Shown: piece by piece, positions 26,671 through 34,437 of the stretch
Numbering within the stretch: position 1 is the first letter of the stretch
Layout: every line of letters starts with the position of its first letter
Assembly (NCBI RefSeq): GCF_011421635.1
Contig: NZ_WTLI01000005.1
Span: 62,001-126,000 of the forward strand
Reading direction: 5' to 3'
Source: Paenibacillus turpanensis
GTDB taxonomy: Bacteria > Bacillota > Bacilli > Paenibacillales > YIM-B00363
DNA length: 64,000 nucleotides
Program-made: the position numbers and the translations under genes
Notes under the pieces: model-generated
Databases searched by the model: none
The model's input: only the letters and a program-made list of their open reading frames with translations
What the model was told of the DNA's origin: nothing

Positions 26671-26702
26671 TAGATGTCCTCCCTAATACGTATTGTTGAA
26701 GT

Positions 26703-26954
26703 CTACTCTTCCTGTGCGTATTTATCCATGAATGTACTACAGGATTTCATCATTTCTTGACCTTCCGGCGTATTCATCGCGTTCATCATTTTCTGCATGC
26801 CGGGATTGTCCATCGGATTCATTATCCCTGACGTTTCCATTTCTTTTGGTTGACTTTCGATCGCATTTGATTCAGCTGCCAAGACGGATTGACCTGCAAT
26901 GAGTACGGCCGCAAGGGTGAAGGTTGCCATCAACATGGTTTTCTTGTTTTTCAT
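26703..26954 (-). CDS. Small exported methionine-rich protein, probable copper binder
   Basis: 83 residues. A signal peptide (about 1-26, ending SVLAAES) precedes a short mature part with nine Met, many in M-x-x-M or MM pairs (IMNPMDNPGMQKMMNAMN and EGQEMMKSC). Such motifs bind Cu+ in proteins such as CopC, PcoE and CopM. One Cys near the end may add a ligand. ATG at 26954 follows AAGGAGGG. It is first in a two-gene operon from promoter C. No named family assigned. Confidence 0.75.
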   Translation of the reverse strand: MKNKKTMLMATFTLAAVLIAGQSVLAAESNAIESQPKEMETSGIMNPMDNPGMQKMMNAMNTPEGQEMMKSCSTFMDKYAQEE

Positions 26955-26988
26955 GGGGTTTCCCTCCTTGTTATTGCTTACAGAGATA

Positions 26989-27022
26989 ATTATATCGAAG
27001 CTTTGTGATGAAACCGTGATGA
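26989..27022 (-). promoter_or_regulatory. Promoter C of the copper regulon (Met-rich operon)
   Basis: On the minus strand, TCATCAC occurs twice as exact direct repeats 11 bp apart. The first copy starts 28 nt before a perfect -10 TATAAT at 26989-26994. This is the clearest copy of the four related promoters. Confidence 0.75.
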
Positions 27023-27044
27023 GCTTGTGTTGAATAAGTGTGTT

Positions 27045-28238
27045 TTACTGAGGCTTCGACGTGCCTCTTCCTTTGGCAATGATACTTGTCCATGTTGCGG
27101 CTCCATCTTGGGTAACATAAGCGTCATTCTGAAAGGTCATAATAGCCATCTCATTCGGACGTGCCGGATGTTGTCCGATAAACGCGATGGCATCGTTTGT
27201 CATCGGTGGGATGTTTAGGTTTTGTATGCTCCCTCTTGCTAGATCAATAGCAACCAGAGACGGCTCCAGCTGAATACCGGCAGCGTATAATGTCCCTTTC
27301 AGATTAAAAAACACGGAGGTTCCTTCCCCGATGGAGCTAATCCTTGTAAAAGAATCCCCGTAATTCGTTGAGACAAAGATGCCTTGATCTGTTCCGACCG
27401 CCATCGTTCCAGAATCTGTTGGATGAACAGCTAACGTTGCGGGTTGACCGACAAGTCCCTCTACCTTGCTCTTCGTCCAGCTTTTCGCTTCATCGGTGGA
27501 ATAATGAAGGCCAAGCTCGCTCATGGCTTGATTCGGCAATGGATTGAAAACATAGATGGCGTGCGATTGATATCCGACACTCATGCCATGGAAGTCAATC
27601 TCACCGTATAACGCTAACGGTTCAAAGCTTTCTCCTTCGTTCGTGCTCTTCACGATGCCGAAAGGATTTTTCTTGTTGGAACCGGGAGCCGGATGTCCGC
27701 TGCTGTAGAAGCCGTCATCTACCATCGAGAACCCCATATAGTCGTGCTTCTCTCCGGCCGGTAAGCTCCATTGCCCATTTTCATAAACTCGAAGACCGTC
27801 ATGAACGGCAAAGAACAGCTTGCTGCCGTCCGCTGAATAGCTCATCCCATGAGCGTGATCGATCGAGATCCGGTCGAGCAATCTGGGCTCCGAAACTTCA
27901 CCGGTTTTGTTCGCATTAAAGACCACAACACCACTGACGACCAATGCTGACAAAGAGAGCAGTGTCGCCCATTTCAAGATATTGCTTAGCCGGGTGAGTT
28001 GATTGCGTCGGACTCGTTCCTCTTGGGCTCGTACATGTTTCAAACGTGCTGCTTTGCTGCGTGAAACCAGAAATGCAATAAGAAGAAGGATGGAAATTCC
28101 CAGCATTCCATAAAAAAACACATTTGCCCAGAGCACTTCCTTTTGATGCTCGTCTTCCGTGCCGTGTGCAAATACTTGTGCTGGAAGGGACCCAACCGCA
28201 ATAAGGATGAGAGGTGATATTTTTCGAATCGTATTCAT
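27045..28238 (-). CDS. Membrane-anchored beta-propeller protein, F510_1955 glycosylhydrolase-like family
   Basis: 397 residues. A signal-like helix at the N-terminus (LILIAVGSLPAQVFAHGTEDEH) is followed by two further membrane helices (about 40-60 and 95-112). A long extracytoplasmic beta-propeller then contains sortilin/BNR-type repeats (STNEGESFEPL, STDEAKSWTKS, STNYGDSFTRI, TQDGAATWTSI). The family name implies glycosidase activity, but I see no catalytic pair. The ATG at 28238 follows AAAAAGGAGA and overlaps the stop of the 67-residue gene (ATGA). Its place in a copper operon suggests a sensor or chaperone role. Confidence 0.75.
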   Translation of the reverse strand: MNTIRKISPLILIAVGSLPAQVFAHGTEDEHQKEVLWANVFFYGMLGISILLLIAFLVSRSKAARLKHVRAQEERVRRNQLTRLSNILKWATLLSLSALVVSGVVVFNANKTGEVSEPRLLDRISIDHAHGMSYSADGSKLFFAVHDGLRVYENGQWSLPAGEKHDYMGFSMVDDGFYSSGHPAPGSNKKNPFGIVKSTNEGESFEPLALYGEIDFHGMSVGYQSHAIYVFNPLPNQAMSELGLHYSTDEAKSWTKSKVEGLVGQPATLAVHPTDSGTMAVGTDQGIFVSTNYGDSFTRISSIGEGTSVFFNLKGTLYAAGIQLEPSLVAIDLARGSIQNLNIPPMTNDAIAFIGQHPARPNEMAIMTFQNDAYVTQDGAATWTSIIAKGRGTSKPQ

Positions 28239-28438
28239 TTCGGATCTCCTTTTTTTCGTTTCAAGATGATTAGTATCAATCCGATGATGACTAGCGGCAT
28301 AACAATCAGCGTACAAATTTGGACAAAATTACTCCAATATTGGCCGCCTGATGGAGCCATCATCGTGGCTGACATCGTCAAGCATGACAATCCGAGCAGA
28401 ACAAGCCCAATCGCAATCGTCCATTCTATCCATTTCAA
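28235..28438 (-). CDS. Small membrane protein of the copper operon
   Basis: 67 residues with two hydrophobic helices (about 6-28 and 38-58) and a basic C-terminus (LKRKKGDPK). It starts at a TTG that overlaps the kinase stop codon (TTGA) and ends overlapping the next gene (ATGA), so it is tightly coupled on both sides. Met residues cluster in SATMMAPSGG. No family recognised. Confidence 0.65.
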   Translation of the reverse strand: MKWIEWTIAIGLVLLGLSCLTMSATMMAPSGGQYWSNFVQICTLIVMPLVIIGLILIILKRKKGDPK

Positions 28439-29844
28439 GGCTTCTCACTCCCAATCGGCAAACGAATGTCAAATCGCGTTCCTACGTTTACCTTGCTTTT
28501 AACTGTAATCGTACCCTCGAGTATCTCGACTAACTGTTTTACGATGGCAAGGCCTAAGCCGGTTCCCCCGTAATTTCTGGACCTCGATTTTTCAACACGA
28601 TAAAAGCGTTCAAATATTCGGCTTACCTCTTCTTCAGCCATTCCAACGCCAGTATCTTCGACCACGATTGTGTAGTAAGGTGTCTTAGGTTCATATCGAA
28701 CCTCTGCTCGGATCTGTCCGTTTTGAGAATATCGAATCGCATTATCGAGCAGGTTTATCACGATTTGTTCCAATCGCAAGCCATCGGCATATGCATAAGG
28801 CATGTGGTCCGGAAGCACCGTCTCGATATCAAGACCCTTCGCTCTCGCCTTCAGCTCGTGCTTTTGCACAATCGTTCGAATGAGCTCCGGGATCTCCAGC
28901 CATTCCGGATACAAGCTAATTTTTCCTTCTTCCATTTTAGAAAGCTGAAAGAGGTCGTCAATCAGCCGGGACATTCGAATGGATTCGTGATAAATGATAT
29001 CCAAATATTGCTTCTTCTCTGCTTCGTTATCGACCACATCGTCCCGAAGTACTTTTGCATACCCCTCCAGATAGGTGATCGGCGTCCGAAGCTCATGGGA
29101 TACGTTGGCTAAAAATTCGCTGCGGGAATCCCGGTAATGCTGTAAATCTATGGCCAAATCATTAATTGCAGCAGCTAAAGAGCCCACCTCGTCACTGGAT
29201 GGGATCTCTACCCGCGTTTCAAGCTTCCCCTGCGCAATTTTGCGAGTAGCCTGTTCCATCTGGATTAATGGGCCGGAAAGCTTCTTGGAAACGATAAAGG
29301 TTAGTCCTAAAGCCATAAGAAAAGCACCAACACTCGATAATATCATGAGATGTCGAACCTTTTGAATCGATAGATCAAGCCCGCTTACCGATGAGAATAC
29401 ATAAACGACTCCCAGCAGGCGGCCTTCAGCCAAAATCGGTTCCCCGGCCCCTAAAAACCGCTCGCCCGAAGCTGGATTCGTGAGAATGATCTGTTCCGTC
29501 CCCCCGGCAGCAAACCGGATTTGTTTCCTCACGGAAAGCGGAAAGGTGTCCCCCGTCCAGTCCATGTTAGAGCTGCCGACAATTTGTTGTTTGGTGTCGA
29601 CCATAATCATCTTCACGTCAGAGAATGTTGACATTTTTTCAAGCATTTCGATTGTCGTGGAATGGGGACTGGTGACAACGGCTTGAGCATATCGCTTGGC
29701 AAGACTTCCGATTTCCTGCTGAACTTGATTGGTATAGAAGTTGGAAAAAATTTGGTTCATAACAAAACCTAGAGGCAACAAAATAATCAGCACCAAAAGG
29801 ATGATGGCTCCGCCAAGCTTCCATATGATCGAATGGGTAGGCAT
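28435..29844 (-). CDS. OmpR-partner sensor histidine kinase (copper island)
   Basis: 469 residues. Membrane helices at about 10-35 and 165-185 flank an extracytoplasmic sensor domain. Then come a HAMP linker (about 185-240), HisKA with EFLANVSHELRTPITYLEGY (phosphoacceptor His near 255), N box INLLDNAIRYS, and G boxes EDTGVGMAEEE and GGTGLGLAIVKQ. The sensor region shows no obvious Met or His cluster, so the signal is not proven. The context (CopC/CopD, CopA) suggests extracellular copper or redox stress. It starts 3 nt after the response regulator. Confidence 0.92.
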   Translation of the reverse strand: MPTHSIIWKLGGAIILLVLIILLPLGFVMNQIFSNFYTNQVQQEIGSLAKRYAQAVVTSPHSTTIEMLEKMSTFSDVKMIMVDTKQQIVGSSNMDWTGDTFPLSVRKQIRFAAGGTEQIILTNPASGERFLGAGEPILAEGRLLGVVYVFSSVSGLDLSIQKVRHLMILSSVGAFLMALGLTFIVSKKLSGPLIQMEQATRKIAQGKLETRVEIPSSDEVGSLAAAINDLAIDLQHYRDSRSEFLANVSHELRTPITYLEGYAKVLRDDVVDNEAEKKQYLDIIYHESIRMSRLIDDLFQLSKMEEGKISLYPEWLEIPELIRTIVQKHELKARAKGLDIETVLPDHMPYAYADGLRLEQIVINLLDNAIRYSQNGQIRAEVRYEPKTPYYTIVVEDTGVGMAEEEVSRIFERFYRVEKSRSRNYGGTGLGLAIVKQLVEILEGTITVKSKVNVGTRFDIRLPIGSEKP

Positions 29845-29847
29845 CTT

Positions 29848-30549
29848 TTATACCTCAACGGGTTCGAATTTGTACCCCACTCCCCAAACCGTTTGGATCG
29901 GGGAATAGGGTAAGCCGTTTGAACGAAGTTTTTCCCGCAGATTTTTAACATGGGTATCCACCGTGCGTGTATCTCCGAGGAAGTCGATTCCCCACACTTG
30001 CTCTAAACATACTTCCCGTGTATAAGCCCGGTTCGGATGCTCTGCAAAGAAATGCAGTAAGTCAAACTCCTTCGGAGTAAAATCGACGGCCTGGCCTTGA
30101 ACCTTGACGAGCCTTGCCTCTGGCAAAATCTCCAAATCGAGATACTCAATTTGCTTCACCGATGCGGACATTTCCTCATTGGACTGAGCTCTACGCAGCA
30201 AAGCGAAAACGCGCGCGATCAATTCATCCGGTTCAAACGGCTTTACGATATAGTCATCGGCCCCAATAGTAAGCCCCTGCACTTTGTCTTTGGTGTCTGT
30301 CCGAGCCGTCAGCATAATAACAGGAATTTGCATGGTTTGACGAATTCGTTTGCAAACCTCCCAACCGTCCATACCCGGCATCATGACATCCAATATGATC
30401 AGATCATACCCATGTTGATTCAGCAGATGAAGCGCTTCATGTCCGTTCGCTGCTTCAGTAACCTCGAACCCATTTTTCATTAAATATAGACGAAGCAAAT
30501 TTCGCAAATTCCATTCGTCATCGACGATCAGGATTTGTATTTTCGACAT
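29848..30549 (-). CDS. OmpR-family response regulator (copper island)
   Basis: 233 residues. The receiver domain has the VDDEW acidic pair, phosphoacceptor Asp in YDLIILDVMMPGMDGWEV, Thr in VIMLTART and Lys in DDYIVKPFEPDEL. The C-terminal winged helix ends DTRTVDTHVKNLREKL and WGVGYKFEPVEV. It is co-transcribed with its kinase and copC-copD. Four promoters in the island carry TCATCA direct repeats with 11-bp phasing, the usual mode for this family, so it likely activates the island and itself. Confidence 0.93.
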   Translation of the reverse strand: MSKIQILIVDDEWNLRNLLRLYLMKNGFEVTEAANGHEALHLLNQHGYDLIILDVMMPGMDGWEVCKRIRQTMQIPVIMLTARTDTKDKVQGLTIGADDYIVKPFEPDELIARVFALLRRAQSNEEMSASVKQIEYLDLEILPEARLVKVQGQAVDFTPKEFDLLHFFAEHPNRAYTREVCLEQVWGIDFLGDTRTVDTHVKNLREKLRSNGLPYSPIQTVWGVGYKFEPVEV

Positions 30550-30564
30550 GAAATCACTTCCTTT

Positions 30565-32427
30565 CTATGTCATCGGACCTGGAACATATACGAGGTAGGA
30601 TGCACTTTCCGTCTTCCCCTCCGCTGAATTTTTCCATACTTTCAGAGTCATCGTACCCGGACTGTGAAATAAATTGCCGGTCACCTTAAAGGTCGTGTCA
30701 TGGATCCGAAATGCCTCGTATTCGTCCGTCCATCCCGAGGAGGAGGAAATCGTTACCTGCACATGATCTAAATGAACTCCCTCCCGAATGTGAACGATAA
30801 CATCATTGGCTCCCGCTTGCAGTGGTGTTACCGTTAGCTTTTCGATAAATTCGCTTTCTTGTGTCTGCAGTATTACACCCTGCCGCGCTTCATCCGGTGA
30901 CACATCCACGAGTACGGAGGTAACCAAAAGCAGTACAGCCAAGAGCGTGATTTCGATCCCGATATTCCGACGAAACAGGCGGGAGGAAACGACCGAAATC
31001 CACGAGGCTATCCGTTTTCTTTGCCAAACGCCAATGGACACGGTTGCAAGGAACAAGACTAGTTTAAGCAGAAACATTTTTCCCCAATCACTTGTCCATA
31101 AGCTGTATAGCGTAAAAACGGGAACATACTTCATGGTCAAGCCAATTCCCGATAAAGCTAACGCCAGAACACTCCCCAACGCCCAGGCAGAAAATCTCTT
31201 TGCGCTCTGAAGCATTTCCTCCTCTGTGGGGATCCGAAGCAGCAGGAATGCTGCAAGTCCGCCAAACCAAACCGATGCGGAAAACACATGAATGCCGTCC
31301 AATACGAATGTCCAAAGCCCTCCATTGTCGGGTACAGCCGAATGTCCCGCAGCAACCCAGCATAATATTGCAGCGGTGATTAGAAGGTTTCGAATGATAA
31401 CCATTCGGTACAAGAAACCACTTAATATCAGGAATAAAAGCTGTAGGAAGAGGACAATGACAAATGAAAAACTAAAAAATTCGTTCCATGCAACATCGGA
31501 ATACGTGAAACGAGCGGCCAGCAGCTCCAGAAGGATCATAGATCCTGTCCATCCATATAGCAGCGGGATCGTGTGTTTCCAGCGAAATGTTGAGATTGCA
31601 GTGATCGCTCGTTGAAACCATATGATGCCGGCTACCGCTAATAATCCAAGGTAGGTAAACCAATGAGTGAACGTGGACAACGTCAGCTTACTCCATAAAG
31701 AAGCTTGTTCGAAAGCAGCTGTCCCTGTGATCGAGGTTACTTTCCCCACGGCAAAGTACCTCACATCGTATTTTTGATAATCGCCAATTCGCACCTGCGA
31801 ATGAATGGAATACGTCCCTTCAGCTAGCGGTTGAGCCAGCTTCGCAATCCAGTGGAGACGGTTAGTTTCCTGCTGCATAGCTTTTTGAACCGGAACGGCT
31901 TGCTGCCGATCATTCAGGATTGAAAATACGACCAATTCAACCTCCTCGGTGTACCAAAGCTCAATGGTTTCTGGAGACGCAGAGAGAATAGTGCCGTTTC
32001 CCGGACTCACGTTGTCAAGCCGCAGGCTTTGAAATCGTTCTTCCTCGGTACGTTCCGGAGCCTTAACCATGAAGCTGTAGCTCTCAGTTAACGGATGACC
32101 GTCCAATGCGACCACTTCAATGTTTACCGTATAGATGCCTGGCTTCATTTCTCCGATGATTTCCGCCCATACATGCTTCGCATCGTTGACGTCAGCTTGA
32201 GCTGGTTTCAGGCTGACAGCCACTCCCTTCTCGTTCTTCACTTTTATTGAATTTAGATGAATCTCAACCGGGTCCTCAAACCAAAGCTCAATTCTCGCTG
32301 GCGCCTCCGAGATGATTTCCTGAACCCCCGGACTACGCTGAGCAATGGGAGAATGAGCGTTTATTGTTGAAGGAGGAATGAGAAACAATAAAATATAAAA
32401 CAAAATGAATGGTTTTCCAGTGTTCAT
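30565..32427 (-). CDS. CopC-CopD fusion copper resistance/uptake protein (YcnJ-like)
   Basis: 620 residues. A signal peptide ends near HS (25), where the mature N-terminal His typical of CopC begins. Two CopC-like domains (about 25-122 and 130-230) each contain ARIELWFEDPVE or TIELWYTEEVEL strands. The CopD membrane domain (about 245-510, eight or so helices) has FSASVWFGGLAAFLLL and GHSAVP. A C-terminal YtkA-like domain follows. B. subtilis YcnJ has a similar plan and acts in copper import. It lies between the DsbD-like gene and the response regulator. Confidence 0.9.
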   Translation of the reverse strand: MNTGKPFILFYILLFLIPPSTINAHSPIAQRSPGVQEIISEAPARIELWFEDPVEIHLNSIKVKNEKGVAVSLKPAQADVNDAKHVWAEIIGEMKPGIYTVNIEVVALDGHPLTESYSFMVKAPERTEEERFQSLRLDNVSPGNGTILSASPETIELWYTEEVELVVFSILNDRQQAVPVQKAMQQETNRLHWIAKLAQPLAEGTYSIHSQVRIGDYQKYDVRYFAVGKVTSITGTAAFEQASLWSKLTLSTFTHWFTYLGLLAVAGIIWFQRAITAISTFRWKHTIPLLYGWTGSMILLELLAARFTYSDVAWNEFFSFSFVIVLFLQLLFLILSGFLYRMVIIRNLLITAAILCWVAAGHSAVPDNGGLWTFVLDGIHVFSASVWFGGLAAFLLLRIPTEEEMLQSAKRFSAWALGSVLALALSGIGLTMKYVPVFTLYSLWTSDWGKMFLLKLVLFLATVSIGVWQRKRIASWISVVSSRLFRRNIGIEITLLAVLLLVTSVLVDVSPDEARQGVILQTQESEFIEKLTVTPLQAGANDVIVHIREGVHLDHVQVTISSSSGWTDEYEAFRIHDTTFKVTGNLFHSPGTMTLKVWKNSAEGKTESASYLVYVPGPMT

Positions 32428-32445
32428 CTATAACCTCCATAAAAG

Positions 32446-33192
32446 CTAAAGCGATATCAACCAGTAGGTCATTGTGTCCGCGATCCCAAGCCCGAGTAAA
32501 AGAAAGCCGAGTCCTCTTTGCAAAACGCTTCCCCATCGTTTACTCCAGCGTACCATCTTCTGATCGAGTCCAAAGACTACAGCTAGTCCGGTAAACAGTA
32601 AAAAAGGCATCGCGGTACCCACAGCAAAAATCGAAGGCAATACATAACCCCAAGACGAACCGATATTTAATGGTATTAACGTTCCATAAAATAAGACGAA
32701 CATCGTAGGACAGAAGCCGAGGGAAAAGGAAGCGCCAAGGAAGAATGCGCCACTCTTTCCGCCGAGCTTTCTTGAATGTTTTTGTAGGAAATGAGATAAA
32801 TTCAACCCAACCACTATTGGAATCCGAATAAATCCTAGGAAAAAAGCACCGATGATAATCAAGAGTGGGCCCAGTAATTTTCTGCTCCATGAAAATATCG
32901 GGATCAATTCGTTAGCAAGCTCCCTTCCTAACCATGAAAATAGGATTTCTAGACCAGTAAACACAACAACTTTCCCCACAAGATACAGACCTGCCTCTTG
33001 CCAAACATGCTTGTTCTGCATGTGACGATTTGCAAAATACATTGTCGCTGCGGCATTCGCTGAAATTTGACATGGCGCAACCGCACCAACAAACCCAAGA
33101 AACAGAGCAGACAAAAGCGCGATATCCGTTTGTGCTGCTAGAAATAAGGGGCCGCTAAAAAAGTAGCTGATTTTGCTAAAAAACTCATACAT
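32446..33192 (-). CDS. DsbD/CcdA-like transmembrane electron-transfer protein
   Basis: 248 residues with about six membrane helices. Two Cys motifs occupy the positions expected for the CcdA/DsbD thiol pair: VGAVAPCQISANAA in helix 1 and LGFCPTMFVLFYG in helix 4. Such proteins carry reducing equivalents across the membrane to outer thioredoxin-like or copper-handling proteins. Here it is the first gene of the operon that includes CopC-CopD, so it may keep exported Cys or copper sites reduced. ATG at 33192 follows GAGGG. Promoter A lies 60 bp upstream. Confidence 0.8.
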   Translation of the reverse strand: MYEFFSKISYFFSGPLFLAAQTDIALLSALFLGFVGAVAPCQISANAAATMYFANRHMQNKHVWQEAGLYLVGKVVVFTGLEILFSWLGRELANELIPIFSWSRKLLGPLLIIIGAFFLGFIRIPIVVGLNLSHFLQKHSRKLGGKSGAFFLGASFSLGFCPTMFVLFYGTLIPLNIGSSWGYVLPSIFAVGTAMPFLLFTGLAVVFGLDQKMVRWSKRWGSVLQRGLGFLLLGLGIADTMTYWLISL

Positions 33193-33248
33193 CTAAATTG
33201 TTCCCTCAACGATCCATGACGTAATCAAATAAAACTCCTCAGTTGCGA

Positions 33249-33282
33249 ATTATAAATGAAAATTGTGTGCAAAGTTTGATGA
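33249..33282 (-). promoter_or_regulatory. Promoter A of the copper regulon (main operon)
   Basis: On the minus strand TCATCAAACTTTGCACA begins 28 nt before a perfect -10 TATAAT. It drives the DsbD-like, CopC-CopD, response regulator, kinase, 67-residue and beta-propeller genes. Because the regulator is in this operon, the circuit is autoregulated if that protein binds here. Confidence 0.7.
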
Positions 33283-33317
33283 CCGCATGGAAGTAATGAC
33301 GATTGACTACATGAAAA

Positions 33318-33350
33318 AAATCGGCGATGGATAGGATCCACCGTCGATTT
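33318..33350 (-). terminator. Orphan terminator-like hairpin
   Basis: A 15-bp stem with two mismatches (AAATCGGCGATGGAT with ATCCACCGTCGATTT), 3-nt loop and seven T on the minus strand. No minus-strand gene ends here; it may end a small RNA or be a relic. Confidence 0.5.
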
Positions 33351-33599
33351 CCGTTTCTAGCGAGTTAATTTAAACAGCAACCATGTAGCATGATCGTTCT
33401 TGCTCGCACATCAGGTTCATGCAAGCAAGCCGCATAACACCCTTGGCACAAAAATGTCCTTACATAAACTTTAGATAGATTTTGGTACAATCACGAATTA
33501 TTTGCATTGAAGCTAGTATCGTCCTGAATTACGGTAATGGTGAGCGGCGGCCGGCACCGTATCTTGTTCATCCTAATTATTTGGAGGTTAATTAAGAAA

Positions 33600-34328
33600 A
33601 TGTTCAAAAAGATTAGTACACTTAAATATGCACTTCTATTAACTATGTTAATTTCTATGAGCATTGCTTCGATAGCTAGTGCAGCTGTCATCGGTCATCA
33701 ACAGGTGGTAGGCTTCAAAGAAGTAACACCTACTACAACTACACAAAAAGCGGCAAAACTATTTCAACCCACTTTGAAGGTTTCAAACGCGTGTGTGCCT
33801 TTCCCGGCAGTAGATGCAAATGGCAATACAAGTGGAGGCTTGGCACCTTCCGGATCCCCTAGCGGAGAATGCAGCTCCAGCACCGGACAAGTATATGCAC
33901 GTTCAACATGGTACAACGGGGTATGGGCAATTATGTATTCTTGGTATTTCCCTAAAGACGGTCCAATTACGCAAGCAGGACACCGGCATGATTGGGAAGC
34001 GGTTGTCGTCTGGATTGATAATCCAGCAGCTGCAAATCCAAAGATTTTATCTATTGCAGCTTCTCAGCACGGCAAATTTGTGAACAAAGCACCAACTACA
34101 TCCAATACGAATGGCACTCATCCTAAGATTGAATATAAGAGTATTTTTCCGCTTAACAATGCCCTCTATCATACAAGTACAGCAGGCGGCACTCAACCAT
34201 TGATCGGTTGGGAGGACTTAACTTCTGCTGCAAGAAATGCATTAAACACCACGGATTTTGAAGATGCAAACGTTCCGTTTAATGATGCGAATTTCCAAAA
34301 TAACCTAGCGAAAGCTTGGTACCAATAA
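33600..34328 (+). CDS. NPP1/NLP (necrosis- and ethylene-inducing peptide-like) secreted protein
   Basis: 242 residues. A signal peptide spans about 1-29 (cut after SIASA). The mature protein is an NPP1 domain with the family heptapeptide GHRHDWE near residue 128, the metal-binding and activity motif. The conserved Cys pair sits near residues 66 (NACVPFP) and 91 (GECSSS). NLPs bind plant sphingolipids and damage dicot membranes; bacterial members occur in several plant-associated taxa. ATG at 33600 has TTGGAGG upstream. It is monocistronic with its own terminator, inserted between copper-regulon transcripts. Activity is not provable here. Confidence 0.88.
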   Translation: MFKKISTLKYALLLTMLISMSIASIASAAVIGHQQVVGFKEVTPTTTTQKAAKLFQPTLKVSNACVPFPAVDANGNTSGGLAPSGSPSGECSSSTGQVYARSTWYNGVWAIMYSWYFPKDGPITQAGHRHDWEAVVVWIDNPAAANPKILSIAASQHGKFVNKAPTTSNTNGTHPKIEYKSIFPLNNALYHTSTAGGTQPLIGWEDLTSAARNALNTTDFEDANVPFNDANFQNNLAKAWYQ

Positions 34329-34338
34329 ACATTTCGAC

Positions 34339-34375
34339 AAGCGGCTTGCTTATCTATTAAGCAGGCCGCTTTCCT
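34339..34375 (+). terminator. Terminator of the NPP1 gene
   Basis: A 14-bp stem (AAGCGGCTTGCTTA with TAAGCAGGCCGCTT, one wobble) and a TTCCTT tail, 11 nt after the stop codon. Confidence 0.8.
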
Positions 34376-34437
34376 TGTCCGAAATATCAGCACGTAAGAG
34401 ACGCCGTGCATCTCCATATTGTCACTTTACATGAATA

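Larger units (their letters stand above)
33193..33599. other. Divergent regulatory region with an orphan terminator
   Basis: It holds promoter A (33249-33282), a minus-strand terminator-like hairpin (33318-33350) with no gene before it, a further possible hairpin near 33401-33431 (CTTGCT with AGCAAG), and a plus-strand -10 TACAAT near 33489 for the NPP1 gene. Confidence 0.5.
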
